This document shows, piece after piece, positions 1-7,785 of a DNA stretch of 10,198 nucleotides. Under the pieces are notes generated by a model, which saw nothing but the letters and a program-made list of their open reading frames with translations, ran no database searches and was not told the origin of the DNA. The number at the start of each line of letters is the position of its first letter. Position 1 is the stretch's first letter. A program made the position numbers and the translations under genes. Source of the stretch: JAVBPB01 sp031549965 (GTDB lineage Bacteria > Bacillota > Clostridia > Lachnospirales > Lachnospiraceae); contig JAVBPB010000068.1 of assembly GCA_031549965.1 (NCBI GenBank), positions 1-10,198 of the forward strand, read 5' to 3'.

Positions 1-1765
1 GCTCAACTTTAGGATCAAGAGTCACTACACTTGTTGTTTCATTGGATGGAAAATATTTGCTTGATATTGCTCTTTTAAGGCTTTGCCTTGCATACTCAGT
101 TAATACATCCACATCTCTAGTTGTTGGTGCATAGTCAGCAAGAGTTTCAAAAATAGTTATTAAATCCCTAATAGAAATTCCCTCTTTTAAAAGATTTTGT
201 AATACTTTTTGTATTTCACCAACTGACAATAATTTTGGTACTAATTCTGTAATAAGAGTGGAATTAGCTTCTTGTACGTTATTGATAAGATTTTGAACAT
301 CCTGTCTTGTAATTAATTCATCAATATGTGCCCTAATTATTTCTGTTAAATGTGTTGCAATTATTGATGGTGGATCTACAACTGTATAACCTAAGGATTC
401 TGCTCTTTCTCTTTGTCCTTCTGTAATCCAAATAGCAGGAAGATGGAAGGATGGTTCAAAAGTAGGTATACCTGTAATCTCTTCTTCAACATATCCTGGA
501 TTCATCGCCATATAATGGTCAAATAATATTTCACCTTCACTAACTTGAATACCCTTTATTTTAACTATATATTGATTTGGATTTAATTGAATGTTATCAC
601 GTAAACGTATAATTGGAACTACACATCCAAGTTCTAGTGCAACTTGTCTTCTAATCATAACGACCCTGTCAAGTAAGTCTCCTCCCTGATTTACGTCTGC
701 AAGAGGAATAATACCATAACCAAACTCAAGTTCAATAGGATCTACCTGCAATAATGAAACAACATTTTCAGGGCGTCTAATTTCATCTGCACCAGTATCT
801 TCTTCACTAACTTCTTCTTCAATTGATTTAACCTTCATTTGGTTTTGCATTATCCGTCCTGCTACAGCAAACATAATACCATAAGCAATGAATATTACAT
901 CATTTAACGGAGTTGCAATTCCAAGAAAAGCAACTGTTCCTGCTACCATATATAAAACCTTTGGCACTGCAAATAATTGTGTGAAAAGTAACTGTCCAGT
1001 GTCTGTTTCTTTTGATGCTTTACTTACTAATATACCTGTTGAAAGTGATATTAAAAGAGAAGGAATCTGGCTTACAAGACCATCACCAATTGTTAGTATT
1101 GAATATTTTTGCATAGCTTCTGCCAACGGTAATCCTTGATTTAACATACCAAGGGCAACTCCACCAATTAAATTAATAAATGTAATTAAAAGACCTGCTA
1201 AAGCATCACCTTTTACATACTTTGTTGCACCGTCCATAGAACCAAAAAATGCTGATTCTTGTTGAATTTTTTCTCTTCTTTTAATCGCTTCTTGATCTGT
1301 AATTGCACCTGTATTTAAGTCAGCATCAATTGCCATCTGTTTACCTGGCATAGCATCTAGCGTAAACCTTGCTGTTACTTCTGAAATTCTTTCAGAACCT
1401 TTATTAATTACAACGAATTGAATTATTACCAAAATAGCAAATATAATAATTCCTACTACTAACTCTCCACCTGCAACGAAATTACCAAAAGTTACAACTA
1501 CATTACCTGGATCACCAGTAAGTAATATTAATTTGGTTGTCGAAACATTTAGAGATATTCTAAATATTGTTGAAAATAACAATATAGATGGAAAAGCCGA
1601 CATTGACAATACTTCAGTAGCAAATAAAGAATTAAACATTATAATAAGTGCAATTGAAATATTTAATGCCAATAAAATATCTAATAAAAAAGGAGGGATA
1701 GGTATAATTAAAAAAACAACAGCTGATAACAAGAAGATGCCAATAACTAAATCAGTCTTTTTCAA
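1..1765 (-). CDS. flhA: FlhA, flagellar type III export gate protein (3' end cut by left edge)
   Basis: FlhA forms the nonameric ring of the flagellar export apparatus; its membrane part couples ion flow to export and its cytoplasmic part docks substrates and chaperones. 588 codons are visible and open to the edge; family members are about 690 aa, so roughly 100 C-terminal residues are missing. Hydrophobic segments fill residues 7-120 and 185-305. The FHIPEP signature, with R133, D137, P140-G141-K142 and D147/D149, lies at 133-149. An acidic linker (316-328) leads to the cytoplasmic domain from about 335, including the conserved GYTVVDPPSIIATHL stretch at 459-473. The start is TTG at 1765, chosen because a GGAGG lies 7 nt upstream, no in-frame ATG lies near, and the flhB stop is in the same frame 15 nt upstream. 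Identity is certain; the TTG start is very likely. Confidence 0.97.
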   Translation of the reverse strand, partial: MKKTDLVIGIFLLSAVVFLIIPIPPFLLDILLALNISIALIIMFNSLFATEVLSMSAFPSILLFSTIFRISLNVSTTKLILLTGDPGNVVVTFGNFVAGGELVVGIIIFAILVIIQFVVINKGSERISEVTARFTLDAMPGKQMAIDADLNTGAITDQEAIKRREKIQQESAFFGSMDGATKYVKGDALAGLLITFINLIGGVALGMLNQGLPLAEAMQKYSILTIGDGLVSQIPSLLISLSTGILVSKASKETDTGQLLFTQLFAVPKVLYMVAGTVAFLGIATPLNDVIFIAYGIMFAVAGRIMQNQMKVKSIEEEVSEEDTGADEIRRPENVVSLLQVDPIELEFGYGIIPLADVNQGGDLLDRVVMIRRQVALELGCVVPIIRLRDNIQLNPNQYIVKIKGIQVSEGEILFDHYMAMNPGYVEEEITGIPTFEPSFHLPAIWITEGQRERAESLGYTVVDPPSIIATHLTEIIRAHIDELITRQDVQNLINNVQEANSTLITELVPKLLSVGEIQKVLQNLLKEGISIRDLITIFETLADYAPTTRDVDVLTEYARQSLKRAISSKYFPSNETTSVVTLDPKVE

Positions 1766-1770
1766 ATTTA

Positions 1771-1780
1771 TTCCTCCTTA
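1771..1780 (-). promoter_or_regulatory. flhA ribosome binding site overlapping the flhB stop codon
   Basis: The minus strand reads TAAGGAGGAA here, so the flhB TAA stop forms the first bases of the Shine-Dalgarno sequence. The GGAGG core (1773-1777) sits 7 nt before a TTG at 1765, which fixes TTG as the flhA start. Ribosomes terminating on flhB would sit on the flhA SD, consistent with coupled translation (inference). Confidence 0.85.
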
Positions 1781-2890
1781 AAGTTTATTTTTTAGACCAT
1801 ATACATAAGCCAAAACTTCAGCAACAGTTTGGTAAAGTTCTGGGGGAATTTCTGCTCCAATATCTACATTAAAATATAACATTCTGGCAAGGGGTTTATT
1901 TTCTACAATTTCAATTCTATTTTCCTTTGCCACCTCTTTTATTTTAAAAGCTATATAATCTGCTCCTTTTGCTATAACAATTGGTGCCGAAAAATTATCA
2001 GCATCATATCGAATTGCAACTGCAAAATGAGTAGGGTTTGTAATAACAACATCTGCTTTTGGCAGATCCTGCATCATTCTTCTTTGTGATGCTTCTCTCA
2101 TTCTTTGTTTTATCTGACCCTTTATATGGGGATCACCTTCTGAGTTTTTATACTCATCTTTAACTTCTTGTTTTGTCATCTTCATATCTGTTTTAAATTT
2201 TCTTTTTTGATATATAAAGTCAATTAAACCAATAACTATAAAATATGAACTTATTGTTATTCCTAAATTAATAATAATATCACCAATTAACGCTATTGCA
2301 GAATTTAAACTAATATCATATAGACTAAGTATAATTGGATATTTATCCTTTAATGTATCATAAACCACATATCCAATTACCACAATTTTTAGAATTGACT
2401 TTAACAATTCCATAATTTTATCTTTTGAAAATAATCTTTTGAAACCTGAAACTGGATTAAATTTGCTAAATTTAGGTTGCAAGGGTTTAGCTGTAACCTG
2501 CCATTTAAATTGGAAAACGTTTCCTATAAATGATAATGCAAAAGCAATTAAAAATAGGGGCAAAGCTGTAATAATAATCTGCAAAACTCCATATTCAAAT
2601 AAAACATATGCCTTGGGAACTGTAAAAACACCATCTGACATTTCAGGTATAAAATCATATGCATTTTGGAAGTTACTCAAAAATTTAGTTCCAATAAACC
2701 CTACAAAAATCTTTAAGCCCACAAATAATCCCATTAATACAATAGCATGGGATAATTCCTGGCTTTTACCTACTTGCCCATCGTTTCTTGCATCTTTTAA
2801 TTTTTTGGATGTAGCATCTTCTGTCTTTTCGCCGCCTGGGCCTTCTTTAGCAAAAAACTGTAGATTATACCTTATGAGTGGCTTATTCAT
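1778..2890 (-). CDS. flhB: FlhB, flagellar export switch protein
   Basis: FlhB is the substrate-specificity switch of the flagellar type III export gate, changing export from rod/hook to filament subunits once the hook is complete. The 370-aa protein has the usual family length. Residues 14-48 form the charged N-terminal lead, with the EKTEDAT element at 21-27. Four hydrophobic segments follow, at about 48-70, 95-125, 160-180 and 195-228. The cytoplasmic domain carries the autocleavage motif NPTH at 285-288, where the family self-cleaves between N285 and P286, and continues to the expected C-terminal ending. The ATG at 2890 is 1 nt after the fliR TAA stop, and a GAAGGA ribosome binding site lies inside the last fliR codons, so translation is probably coupled to fliR. 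Nothing appears truncated. Confidence 0.97.
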   Translation of the reverse strand: MNKPLIRYNLQFFAKEGPGGEKTEDATSKKLKDARNDGQVGKSQELSHAIVLMGLFVGLKIFVGFIGTKFLSNFQNAYDFIPEMSDGVFTVPKAYVLFEYGVLQIIITALPLFLIAFALSFIGNVFQFKWQVTAKPLQPKFSKFNPVSGFKRLFSKDKIMELLKSILKIVVIGYVVYDTLKDKYPIILSLYDISLNSAIALIGDIIINLGITISSYFIVIGLIDFIYQKRKFKTDMKMTKQEVKDEYKNSEGDPHIKGQIKQRMREASQRRMMQDLPKADVVITNPTHFAVAIRYDADNFSAPIVIAKGADYIAFKIKEVAKENRIEIVENKPLARMLYFNVDIGAEIPPELYQTVAEVLAYVYGLKNKL

Positions 2891-2891
2891 A

Positions 2892-3662
2892 TTATGACAT
2901 TCCTTCTATTACTAAAATCATCATTGTTTTCATTTCGTTACTTATAAATTCTGAAACTGTTGGCAATAATCCTATAGTTATAAATATTATAAATAACCCC
3001 AAAAAAATCTTAATTTGCATACCAATTACAAATAAACTCATTTGAGGTGCTACTTTCGCAAGAATTCCTAGTACTATGTTAACAATTAATGTTGCAGAAA
3101 AAACTGGCAATATTATTCTAAAACCTATAACAATATAATCAGTTAAAAATCTTAACATAGAAGAATATAATTCTGGCTTAATCTTTATTCCACCTAAAGG
3201 AATTAAATCAAAGGAGGAAATAAGAGCCTTAATTATATAAAAATGCATATTAGTTACAATCATTATTAATGTAACTAAATATGTGTATAGATTTGCTGTA
3301 ATTGTTGTTTGGGTTCTTGTTACCGGATCAAACATACTTACCATAGAAAATCCTATTTCTATATCTATCATTTGTCCTGCAAAAGCAAGTATTGACATAC
3401 ATACATTAGCTGATAACCCTAACAACAAACCTACTGCACTTTCCTTTAAAATCAAAATCCCATATCCAATAACACCATTATATTCAAGTGGTTGGTAGGG
3501 TAATATATTAAATAAAATAATTGAAATAAATAATGCCAACGACATCTTAAATCTTCTTGGCACACTATTGTTGGAAAAAAAAGGTGCGATAAATATTAAA
3601 CTAGAAATTCTAACTAAAATCATCAAAAAATTTTCTAAATGTTCAACTGTAAAACTTATCAT
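2892..3662 (-). CDS. fliR: FliR, flagellar export gate membrane protein
   Basis: FliR is an integral membrane component of the FliP/FliQ/FliR export core, which forms the entry channel for rod, hook and filament proteins. The 256-aa product has the usual length and is almost entirely hydrophobic, with segments at about 12-30, 38-55, 65-95, 125-150, 180-205 and 210-235. The family motif EIGFSMVSMFDP lies at about 102-113, followed by an N-L-Y-T-Y-L segment. The order fliP-fliQ-fliR-flhB is diagnostic. The ATG at 3662 follows the fliQ stop by 8 nt; its AGGA ribosome binding site overlaps that stop and is weaker than others in the cluster, so coupling to fliQ is likely. The gene ends 1 nt before flhB. 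In some clostridia fliR and flhB are fused; here they are separate. Confidence 0.95.
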   Translation of the reverse strand: MISFTVEHLENFLMILVRISSLIFIAPFFSNNSVPRRFKMSLALFISIILFNILPYQPLEYNGVIGYGILILKESAVGLLLGLSANVCMSILAFAGQMIDIEIGFSMVSMFDPVTRTQTTITANLYTYLVTLIMIVTNMHFYIIKALISSFDLIPLGGIKIKPELYSSMLRFLTDYIVIGFRIILPVFSATLIVNIVLGILAKVAPQMSLFVIGMQIKIFLGLFIIFITIGLLPTVSEFISNEMKTMMILVIEGMS

Positions 3663-3670
3663 ATTTTATC

Positions 3671-3937
3671 CTACACATAATTTGTTATTGAAGAAACTAT
3701 CTGTATAAAATAATCTCTTATCATTGTAGTCATCCACGCAAATGTCAATATTAACACCAAAAACATTGCAAGCAGTTTGGGTACAAAGGTCAAAGTCTGT
3801 TCCTGTATAGATGTTACTGTTTGAAATATACTTATTAACAAACCAACAATTAATGAAACTAACAGCATAGGTGCAGATGCAATAACAATAATTGTAACTG
3901 TCTGTCTGGCTATATCTACTACTGTATCTAAGGTCAT
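3671..3937 (-). CDS. fliQ: FliQ, small flagellar export gate membrane protein
   Basis: FliQ is the small membrane subunit that packs around FliP and FliR in the flagellar export core. The 88-aa product matches the family's usual length of about 89 and has the two-helix hairpin: hydrophobic segments at about 14-38 and 52-72, joined by a short polar stretch containing TSIQEQTLTFVPK (41-53), a highly conserved FliQ region. The ATG at 3937 has a strong AAAGGAGG ribosome binding site 7 nt upstream (GGAGG core at 3945-3949). It lies 32 nt after fliP and 8 nt before fliR, within the same transcript. Confidence 0.95.
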   Translation of the reverse strand: MTLDTVVDIARQTVTIIVIASAPMLLVSLIVGLLISIFQTVTSIQEQTLTFVPKLLAMFLVLILTFAWMTTMIRDYFIQIVSSITNYV

Positions 3938-3969
3938 GCTTTAACCTCCTTTACATTTCAAATATTGTA

Positions 3970-4797
3970 CTAATTATAAAAAGTTTCTACTAACTTTTTA
4001 ATTATTAAATTCCATCCATCTGCCATAACAAATAGTAATATTTTAAAAGGCATAGATATGGTTGTTGGCGGAAGCATCATCATACCCATTGACATTAATG
4101 TTGATGCAACTACCATATCAATTACAATAAACGGCAAGTAAATTATAAATCCTATTATAAATGCCGATCTTAATTCACTTATTATAAAAGACGGTATAAT
4201 TGTAGTTACTGGTATATCATCAAGAGTTTCTACACTCTCTATTTTTGCTATATCCATAAACAATTTTAAATCTCTTTCATTTGTTTCCTTTAACATAAAT
4301 TCTCTAAGTGGTGCCATCCCATTAGTAAATGCTTCCTCTTGAGTTATCTCACCTGCTGATAAAGGTTTAAGTGCTGTATCATTGATTTGTGTAAACACTG
4401 GTGCCATAATAAAAAATGTCAGAAACAATGCTAGTCCAACTAACACTTGATTTGGAGGTGCTGATTGGGTTCCCAATGCCGTTCTAACAAAATGCAATAC
4501 TATAATAATTCTTGTAAATGATGTTAACATAATAAGAATTGACGGTGCTAGTGAAATGACCGTCAACACCAATAACATCTGTAATGTACTTGAAAGTTGT
4601 GTACTATCTTGGTTGTTTATTAAGCTAAAATCAATTGAATACGGTGCATTCCCGCCATCAATTTCTGTACCCTCTGTTGCACCTTGCGTCTCTGTTGCAT
4701 GTACTGAACCAGTAGACATAAAAACAAGTATGCAAACTATTAATAACATATACAATATTTTTTGAAAAACAAAAATTTTTTTTAAAAAGGGTTTCAT
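3970..4797 (-). CDS. fliP: FliP, flagellar export gate protein with signal peptide
   Basis: FliP is the main pore-forming subunit of the flagellar export gate. The 275-aa product begins with a cleavable-looking signal peptide (lysines at 2, 6 and 7, a hydrophobic core at 14-30, and a probable cleavage after VHA at about 34), as is usual for FliP. A short acidic, glycine-rich stretch follows (36-52). The FLIP1 region (85-112) contains SFTRIIIVLHFVRTALGT, and the FLIP2 region contains the DMVVASTLMSMGMMMLPP stretch (227-244). Hydrophobic segments are at about 70-92, 117-133, 198-230 and 235-257. The ATG at 4797 follows the fliO stop by 11 nt, with an AAAGG ribosome binding site beside that stop. 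Codons 4-9 contain an A8 homopolymer. The reading frame is intact. Confidence 0.96.
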   Translation of the reverse strand: MKPFLKKIFVFQKILYMLLIVCILVFMSTGSVHATETQGATEGTEIDGGNAPYSIDFSLINNQDSTQLSSTLQMLLVLTVISLAPSILIMLTSFTRIIIVLHFVRTALGTQSAPPNQVLVGLALFLTFFIMAPVFTQINDTALKPLSAGEITQEEAFTNGMAPLREFMLKETNERDLKLFMDIAKIESVETLDDIPVTTIIPSFIISELRSAFIIGFIIYLPFIVIDMVVASTLMSMGMMMLPPTTISMPFKILLFVMADGWNLIIKKLVETFYN

Positions 4798-4808
4798 AAT
4801 CTCAACCT

Positions 4809-5177
4809 TTACTTTTCTTTTTCAGCATTGTTCTTAAGCTTATAGAAAATGTCCTGAAAGCTAGAAGTATTCATAGTCTCAGCAGGGAATACAATATCAT
4901 CTTTATCAAGTTCACATAAAAATTCCATATTATCTTTAGATACCCCTACTGCTATGTATTTATTTCCTATTTTGACAATTTCTATAAGCTTAGTTTGACT
5001 GATTCTATATATTTCTAAAACCTGAATGTTCTTATTCTTTCCAAGATTCGCTTGAGTTTTACCCAGCCATCTTGTAAAGAAAAATGCTAATAGCAGTATA
5101 AATATAAAAACTATACTTATAGTGATAAGATCTACAAAACTACCAATACTTGATGAAGTATTTAATGTTTTAGTCAT
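4809..5177 (-). CDS. fliO: FliO, flagellar export gate assembly protein
   Basis: FliO (also called FliZ in Firmicutes) is a bitopic membrane protein that helps assemble the FliP/FliR core. The 122-aa product has a short outer N-terminus, one strong transmembrane helix at about 16-36, and a soluble cytoplasmic domain that fits the FliO pattern: a basic stretch after the helix, then V-L-E-I-Y-R-I and K-Y-I-A-V-G-V strands (about 53-78). FliO is poorly conserved, so much of the call rests on position between cheY and fliP plus topology. The ATG at 5177 starts 2 nt after the cheY TAA, and no good Shine-Dalgarno sequence is visible, so translation probably depends on ribosomes leaving cheY. No other in-frame start candidate is evident. 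Confidence 0.88.
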   Translation of the reverse strand: MTKTLNTSSSIGSFVDLITISIVFIFILLLAFFFTRWLGKTQANLGKNKNIQVLEIYRISQTKLIEIVKIGNKYIAVGVSKDNMEFLCELDKDDIVFPAETMNTSSFQDIFYKLKNNAEKEK

Positions 5178-5179
5178 CG

Positions 5180-5542
5180 TTAACCAACTGCTTTTTTAAC
5201 TGCTTCTAAAACTCTGTCTGCTTGGAATGGTTTTACAATAAAGTCCTTTGCTCCTGATTGAATTGATTCAATAACCATTGCCTGCTGGCCCATTGCTGAA
5301 CACATAATAACATTTGCACTAGGATCAGATTCTTTAATCTTTTTAAGTGCTTGAATTCCATCCATTTCTGGCATTGTGATGTCCATCATAACTAAATCCG
5401 GTTTTGTTTCAGCATATTTTTCAACTGCTTTTAAACCATTCTCTGCCTCTCCTGCTATGTTATAGCCGTTTTTAGTTAAAATGTCTTTAATCATCATCCT
5501 CATAAATGCTGCGTCATCACAAATTAGAATATTCTTTGCCAT
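5180..5542 (-). CDS. cheY: CheY, chemotaxis response regulator
   Basis: CheY is the diffusible chemotaxis signal: phosphorylated by CheA, it binds the FliM/FliY switch and changes motor rotation. The 120-aa product is a single receiver domain with every functional residue present: acidic pair D9-D10, phospho-acceptor D54, S82 in the switch position, and K104 followed by P105. No output domain is present. I chose the ATG at 5542, not the in-frame ATG at 5566, because an AGGAGAG ribosome binding site (5548-5554) lies between them, so the eight extra residues would be encoded by the SD itself. The resulting MAKNILICDD beginning matches the family. It lies between fliY and fliO, close to its motor targets and to a probable phosphatase (FliY). 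Confidence 0.95.
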   Translation of the reverse strand: MAKNILICDDAAFMRMMIKDILTKNGYNIAGEAENGLKAVEKYAETKPDLVMMDITMPEMDGIQALKKIKESDPSANVIMCSAMGQQAMVIESIQSGAKDFIVKPFQADRVLEAVKKAVG

Positions 5543-5547
5543 AATAT

Positions 5548-5554
5548 CTCTCCT
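5548..5554 (-). promoter_or_regulatory. cheY ribosome binding site
   Basis: The minus strand reads AGGAGAG, with its GGAG core 7 nt before the ATG at 5542. The site overlaps the codons that would follow an upstream in-frame ATG at 5566, so it decides in favour of the shorter, 120-aa CheY. Confidence 0.8.
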
Positions 5555-5575
5555 ATCATTATTCAAATATTTTTA

Positions 5576-6760
5576 CTATCTTATTATTTCAGTAACTCTT
5601 ATGCCGAAGCTTTCTTCAATAACTACTACTTCGCCTTTAGCTACAAACTTACCATTTACTAAAACATCTATTGGTTCACCAGCAATCTTATTTAGTTCAA
5701 TTATCGTTCCCGGAGAAATCTCTAATATTTCTTTTATTGACTTATTAGTTCTGCCAAGTTCAACAGTAACTTCTAATGGAACATCCATAATTAAATCTAT
5801 ATTTTCTTGCTGATTTAATGGTTGGAACATTGGTGCAAAATTCTGGAATTGAGCAGGTTGTATATTAATATCCTGCATTGGCATTCCATAACCATAGGGC
5901 ATTTGCCCTTGAAACTGCATACCCATTTGACTCATATCCATTGGCATACCCTGCATCGGCATTCCCTGAGGCATTCCTTGCATTGGCATTCCTTGTGGCA
6001 TACCCTGCATCGGTTGTTGCTGTGCTGGTGCTGGTGCTGAAGGTTTTGGAGTCTCGGTCTTTGATGGTTGTTTACTGGATGAATTATCAGATGAAAACAT
6101 ACTAAATAAATCTTTAGCAAATTCAAACGGATATAGCTGCATTAACTCACTATCAACTAAATCTCCTATTTCCATCTTAAAAGCAACTTTAACAAAATCT
6201 CCTTTAAGAAAATCTGCTAAATCCTCACCCTCAATTGCATCGTTCATATCAATCAGACTGGCTGCCGGCGGACTTATGTCGACTTTCTTACTAAGCATTG
6301 AAGAAAGTGATGTAGCTGCTGAACCCATCATCTGGTTCATGGCTTCACTTATTGCACTTAAATGCAGTTCTGAAAGTTCATCAGATACATTTGTTCCATC
6401 TCCTCCCATCATCAAATCTGTAATTATCTTAACATCTGATTCTTTTAATATTAATACATTGTTTCCATCTAGCCCTTCTCTATAAGATATCTGTATAAAT
6501 ACACAAGGCCTATCATAACTGCTTGCTAAATCATCCCATGTAGCATAAGAAACTCTTGGTGTTGTAATGGTTACTTTTTGATTCACAAGAGAAAATAGGG
6601 TTGTAGCCGCTGTACCCATACTAATATTTGATATCTCGCCCACTGCATCCTTTTCGGCATCTGTTAATGTTCTTCCTTGACCGTCACCAGTGTCAGTCGC
6701 TGTTGTATCCATGCCACTTAGTAATGCATTTATTTCTTCTTGAGATAACATTCCATCCAT
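5576..6760 (-). CDS. fliY: FliY, flagellar switch protein with CheC-type phosphatase motifs and FliN domain
   Basis: FliY is the Gram-positive rotor switch component that replaces FliN and can dephosphorylate CheY~P. The 394-aa protein has three parts. Residues 1-15 (MDGMLSQEEI beginning) are a FliM-like CheY~P-binding peptide. Residues 32-220 are a CheC-like domain with two intact active-site motifs of the form [D/S]xxxExxNx22P: D38-E42-N45-P68 and S135-E139-N142-P165. Residues about 225-318 are a low-complexity linker with tandem MQGMPQGMP repeats. Residues about 320-394 are a FliN/SpoA domain (DVPLEVTVELGRT at 326-338). The ATG at 6760 is preferred over the in-frame ATG at 6751: an AGGAG lies 9 nt upstream and the N-terminus then parallels FliM. 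The SD overlaps the end of fliM, 6 nt away, suggesting coupling. No separate fliN is visible. Confidence 0.95.
   Translation of the reverse strand: MDGMLSQEEINALLSGMDTTATDTGDGQGRTLTDAEKDAVGEISNISMGTAATTLFSLVNQKVTITTPRVSYATWDDLASSYDRPCVFIQISYREGLDGNNVLILKESDVKIITDLMMGGDGTNVSDELSELHLSAISEAMNQMMGSAATSLSSMLSKKVDISPPAASLIDMNDAIEGEDLADFLKGDFVKVAFKMEIGDLVDSELMQLYPFEFAKDLFSMFSSDNSSSKQPSKTETPKPSAPAPAQQQPMQGMPQGMPMQGMPQGMPMQGMPMDMSQMGMQFQGQMPYGYGMPMQDINIQPAQFQNFAPMFQPLNQQENIDLIMDVPLEVTVELGRTNKSIKEILEISPGTIIELNKIAGEPIDVLVNGKFVAKGEVVVIEESFGIRVTEIIR
5942..6010 (-). repeat. 27-bp tandem repeat encoding MQGMPQGMP within fliY
   Basis: Residues 251-259 and 260-268 of FliY are identical nine-residue units (MQGMPQGMP), followed by a partial unit at 269-273. 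At DNA level these are imperfect 27-bp repeats differing at synonymous third positions (for example CAG/CAA, GGT/GGA), so selection on the protein sequence, rather than very recent duplication alone, is likely (inference). They sit in the flexible linker between the phosphatase and SpoA domains. Confidence 0.85.
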
Positions 6761-6766
6761 CAGTCC

Positions 6767-7744
6767 TTACTCCTCTCTTAATATTGATGTAATTCGTACT
6801 GCATATGAATCGGACGAGGCTCCTGGAAGGGCCGTAAACTTATTAATATTGCCTACATAAATATCTAATTCATCATCAATTTTTGTATTTAATCTTATTA
6901 TATCACCTTTTTGAATATTTACAAAGTCATTTACTGAAATAGTACTTTTACCTAATATTACTCGCATAGGAATAATTGCTTTTGAAATAGCAACCTCTAT
7001 AAACTGTTTATAATCAGTATCATCACTTTCTTGCATAGTTGAAAACCAGTACTTAGTATTTAACTTATCAATAACAGATTCAACACACATATATGGTAAA
7101 CACACATTCATAAGTCCTTCAACATTACCAAACTTAATATTCATTGTAATAATTGAAGTCATCTCACTTGGTGAAATAATTTGTGCAAACTGAGAATTTG
7201 TTTCAATTCTCTCTAATCTTGGTTCTATAGCAATAACGTTCTGCCAAGGCTCACGCAGTAAATTGATACATACAACTAAGATTCTCTCTATTATTATAAG
7301 CTCAATTTCTGAAAAGTCTCTTGATTTTTCAAGAGGAACACCATTTCCCCCCAGCATTCTATCAACCATTGCATATCCCAAATTATCAGCTAATTCAATT
7401 ATAATATTCCCCACCAACGGTGCAAAATTAACTACTGCAAGCAAAACTGGGTTTGAAAGAGCGTTTGTAAATTCTGAATACATAACTGCTTCTGAATTCA
7501 TAACCTCAACTTGAACACTCTTACGTAAATAACCTGGTAGATTTGTTGAGAGCAATCTTCCATAATGTTCAAATATAATTTCTAGTGTTCTTAAATGTTC
7601 TTTAGAAAACTTAGATGGTCTGGCAAAGTCATAATTAGAAACCTTGACGTTACTAGTATCTTTATATTCATCTACATCTAATTCACCACTGCTTAGAGCT
7701 GCAAGCAAGTTATCTATCTCGTTTTGGGATAAGACATCACCCAT
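6767..7744 (-). CDS. fliM: FliM, flagellar motor switch protein
   Basis: FliM forms the middle of the cytoplasmic C-ring, binds CheY~P and transmits the direction signal to FliG. The 325-aa product has the usual length and three-domain plan. The N-terminal CheY~P-binding peptide is at 5-14 (LSQNEIDNLL). The CheC-like middle domain (about 40-230) includes the FliG-contacting MLGGNG loop at 130-135 and lacks the phosphatase E/N signature, as expected for FliM. A C-terminal SpoA domain (about 248-323) pairs with FliY. The ATG at 7744 has a strong AGGAGG ribosome binding site 8 nt upstream, within a short inverted repeat. fliM follows fliL after a 76-bp gap, one of the larger gaps in the cluster, which holds a candidate promoter. 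It ends 6 nt before fliY. Confidence 0.97.
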   Translation of the reverse strand: MGDVLSQNEIDNLLAALSSGELDVDEYKDTSNVKVSNYDFARPSKFSKEHLRTLEIIFEHYGRLLSTNLPGYLRKSVQVEVMNSEAVMYSEFTNALSNPVLLAVVNFAPLVGNIIIELADNLGYAMVDRMLGGNGVPLEKSRDFSEIELIIIERILVVCINLLREPWQNVIAIEPRLERIETNSQFAQIISPSEMTSIITMNIKFGNVEGLMNVCLPYMCVESVIDKLNTKYWFSTMQESDDTDYKQFIEVAISKAIIPMRVILGKSTISVNDFVNIQKGDIIRLNTKIDDELDIYVGNINKFTALPGASSDSYAVRITSILREE

Positions 7745-7750
7745 TGCATC

Positions 7751-7765
7751 TCACCTCCTAGGTGA
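7751..7765 (-). promoter_or_regulatory. Inverted repeat spanning the fliM ribosome binding site
   Basis: The minus strand reads TCACCT-AGG-AGGTGA: perfect 6-bp arms (7751-7756 and 7760-7765) around a 3-nt loop. The AGGAGG Shine-Dalgarno sequence lies in the loop and one arm, so a folded mRNA could partly hide it. The stem is short and the arms may simply follow from an AGGAGGTGA SD beside a matching TCACCT. Regulatory function is unproven. Confidence 0.45.
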
Positions 7766-7785
7766 TATTTTATATATCATATAAT

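Noticed and set aside
888..1139. Plus-strand 83-codon reading frame
   Set aside because: It is antisense to the FlhA membrane region, has no ribosome binding site and shows no recognisable motif.
1533..1781. Plus-strand 82-codon reading frame
   Set aside because: It lies opposite the strongly conserved flhA N-terminus, and its Asn/Ile/Lys-rich translation resembles no family.
2439..2897. Plus-strand 152-codon reading frame, the longest antisense frame
   Set aside because: It lies entirely opposite flhB, lacks a convincing ribosome binding site and has no domain. It is explained by the codon bias of flhB.
5822..6126. Plus- and minus-strand frames rich in His/Trp/Leu or Arg/Cys
   Set aside because: These are shifted or antisense readings of the FliY repeat linker; the low complexity produces long alternative frames.
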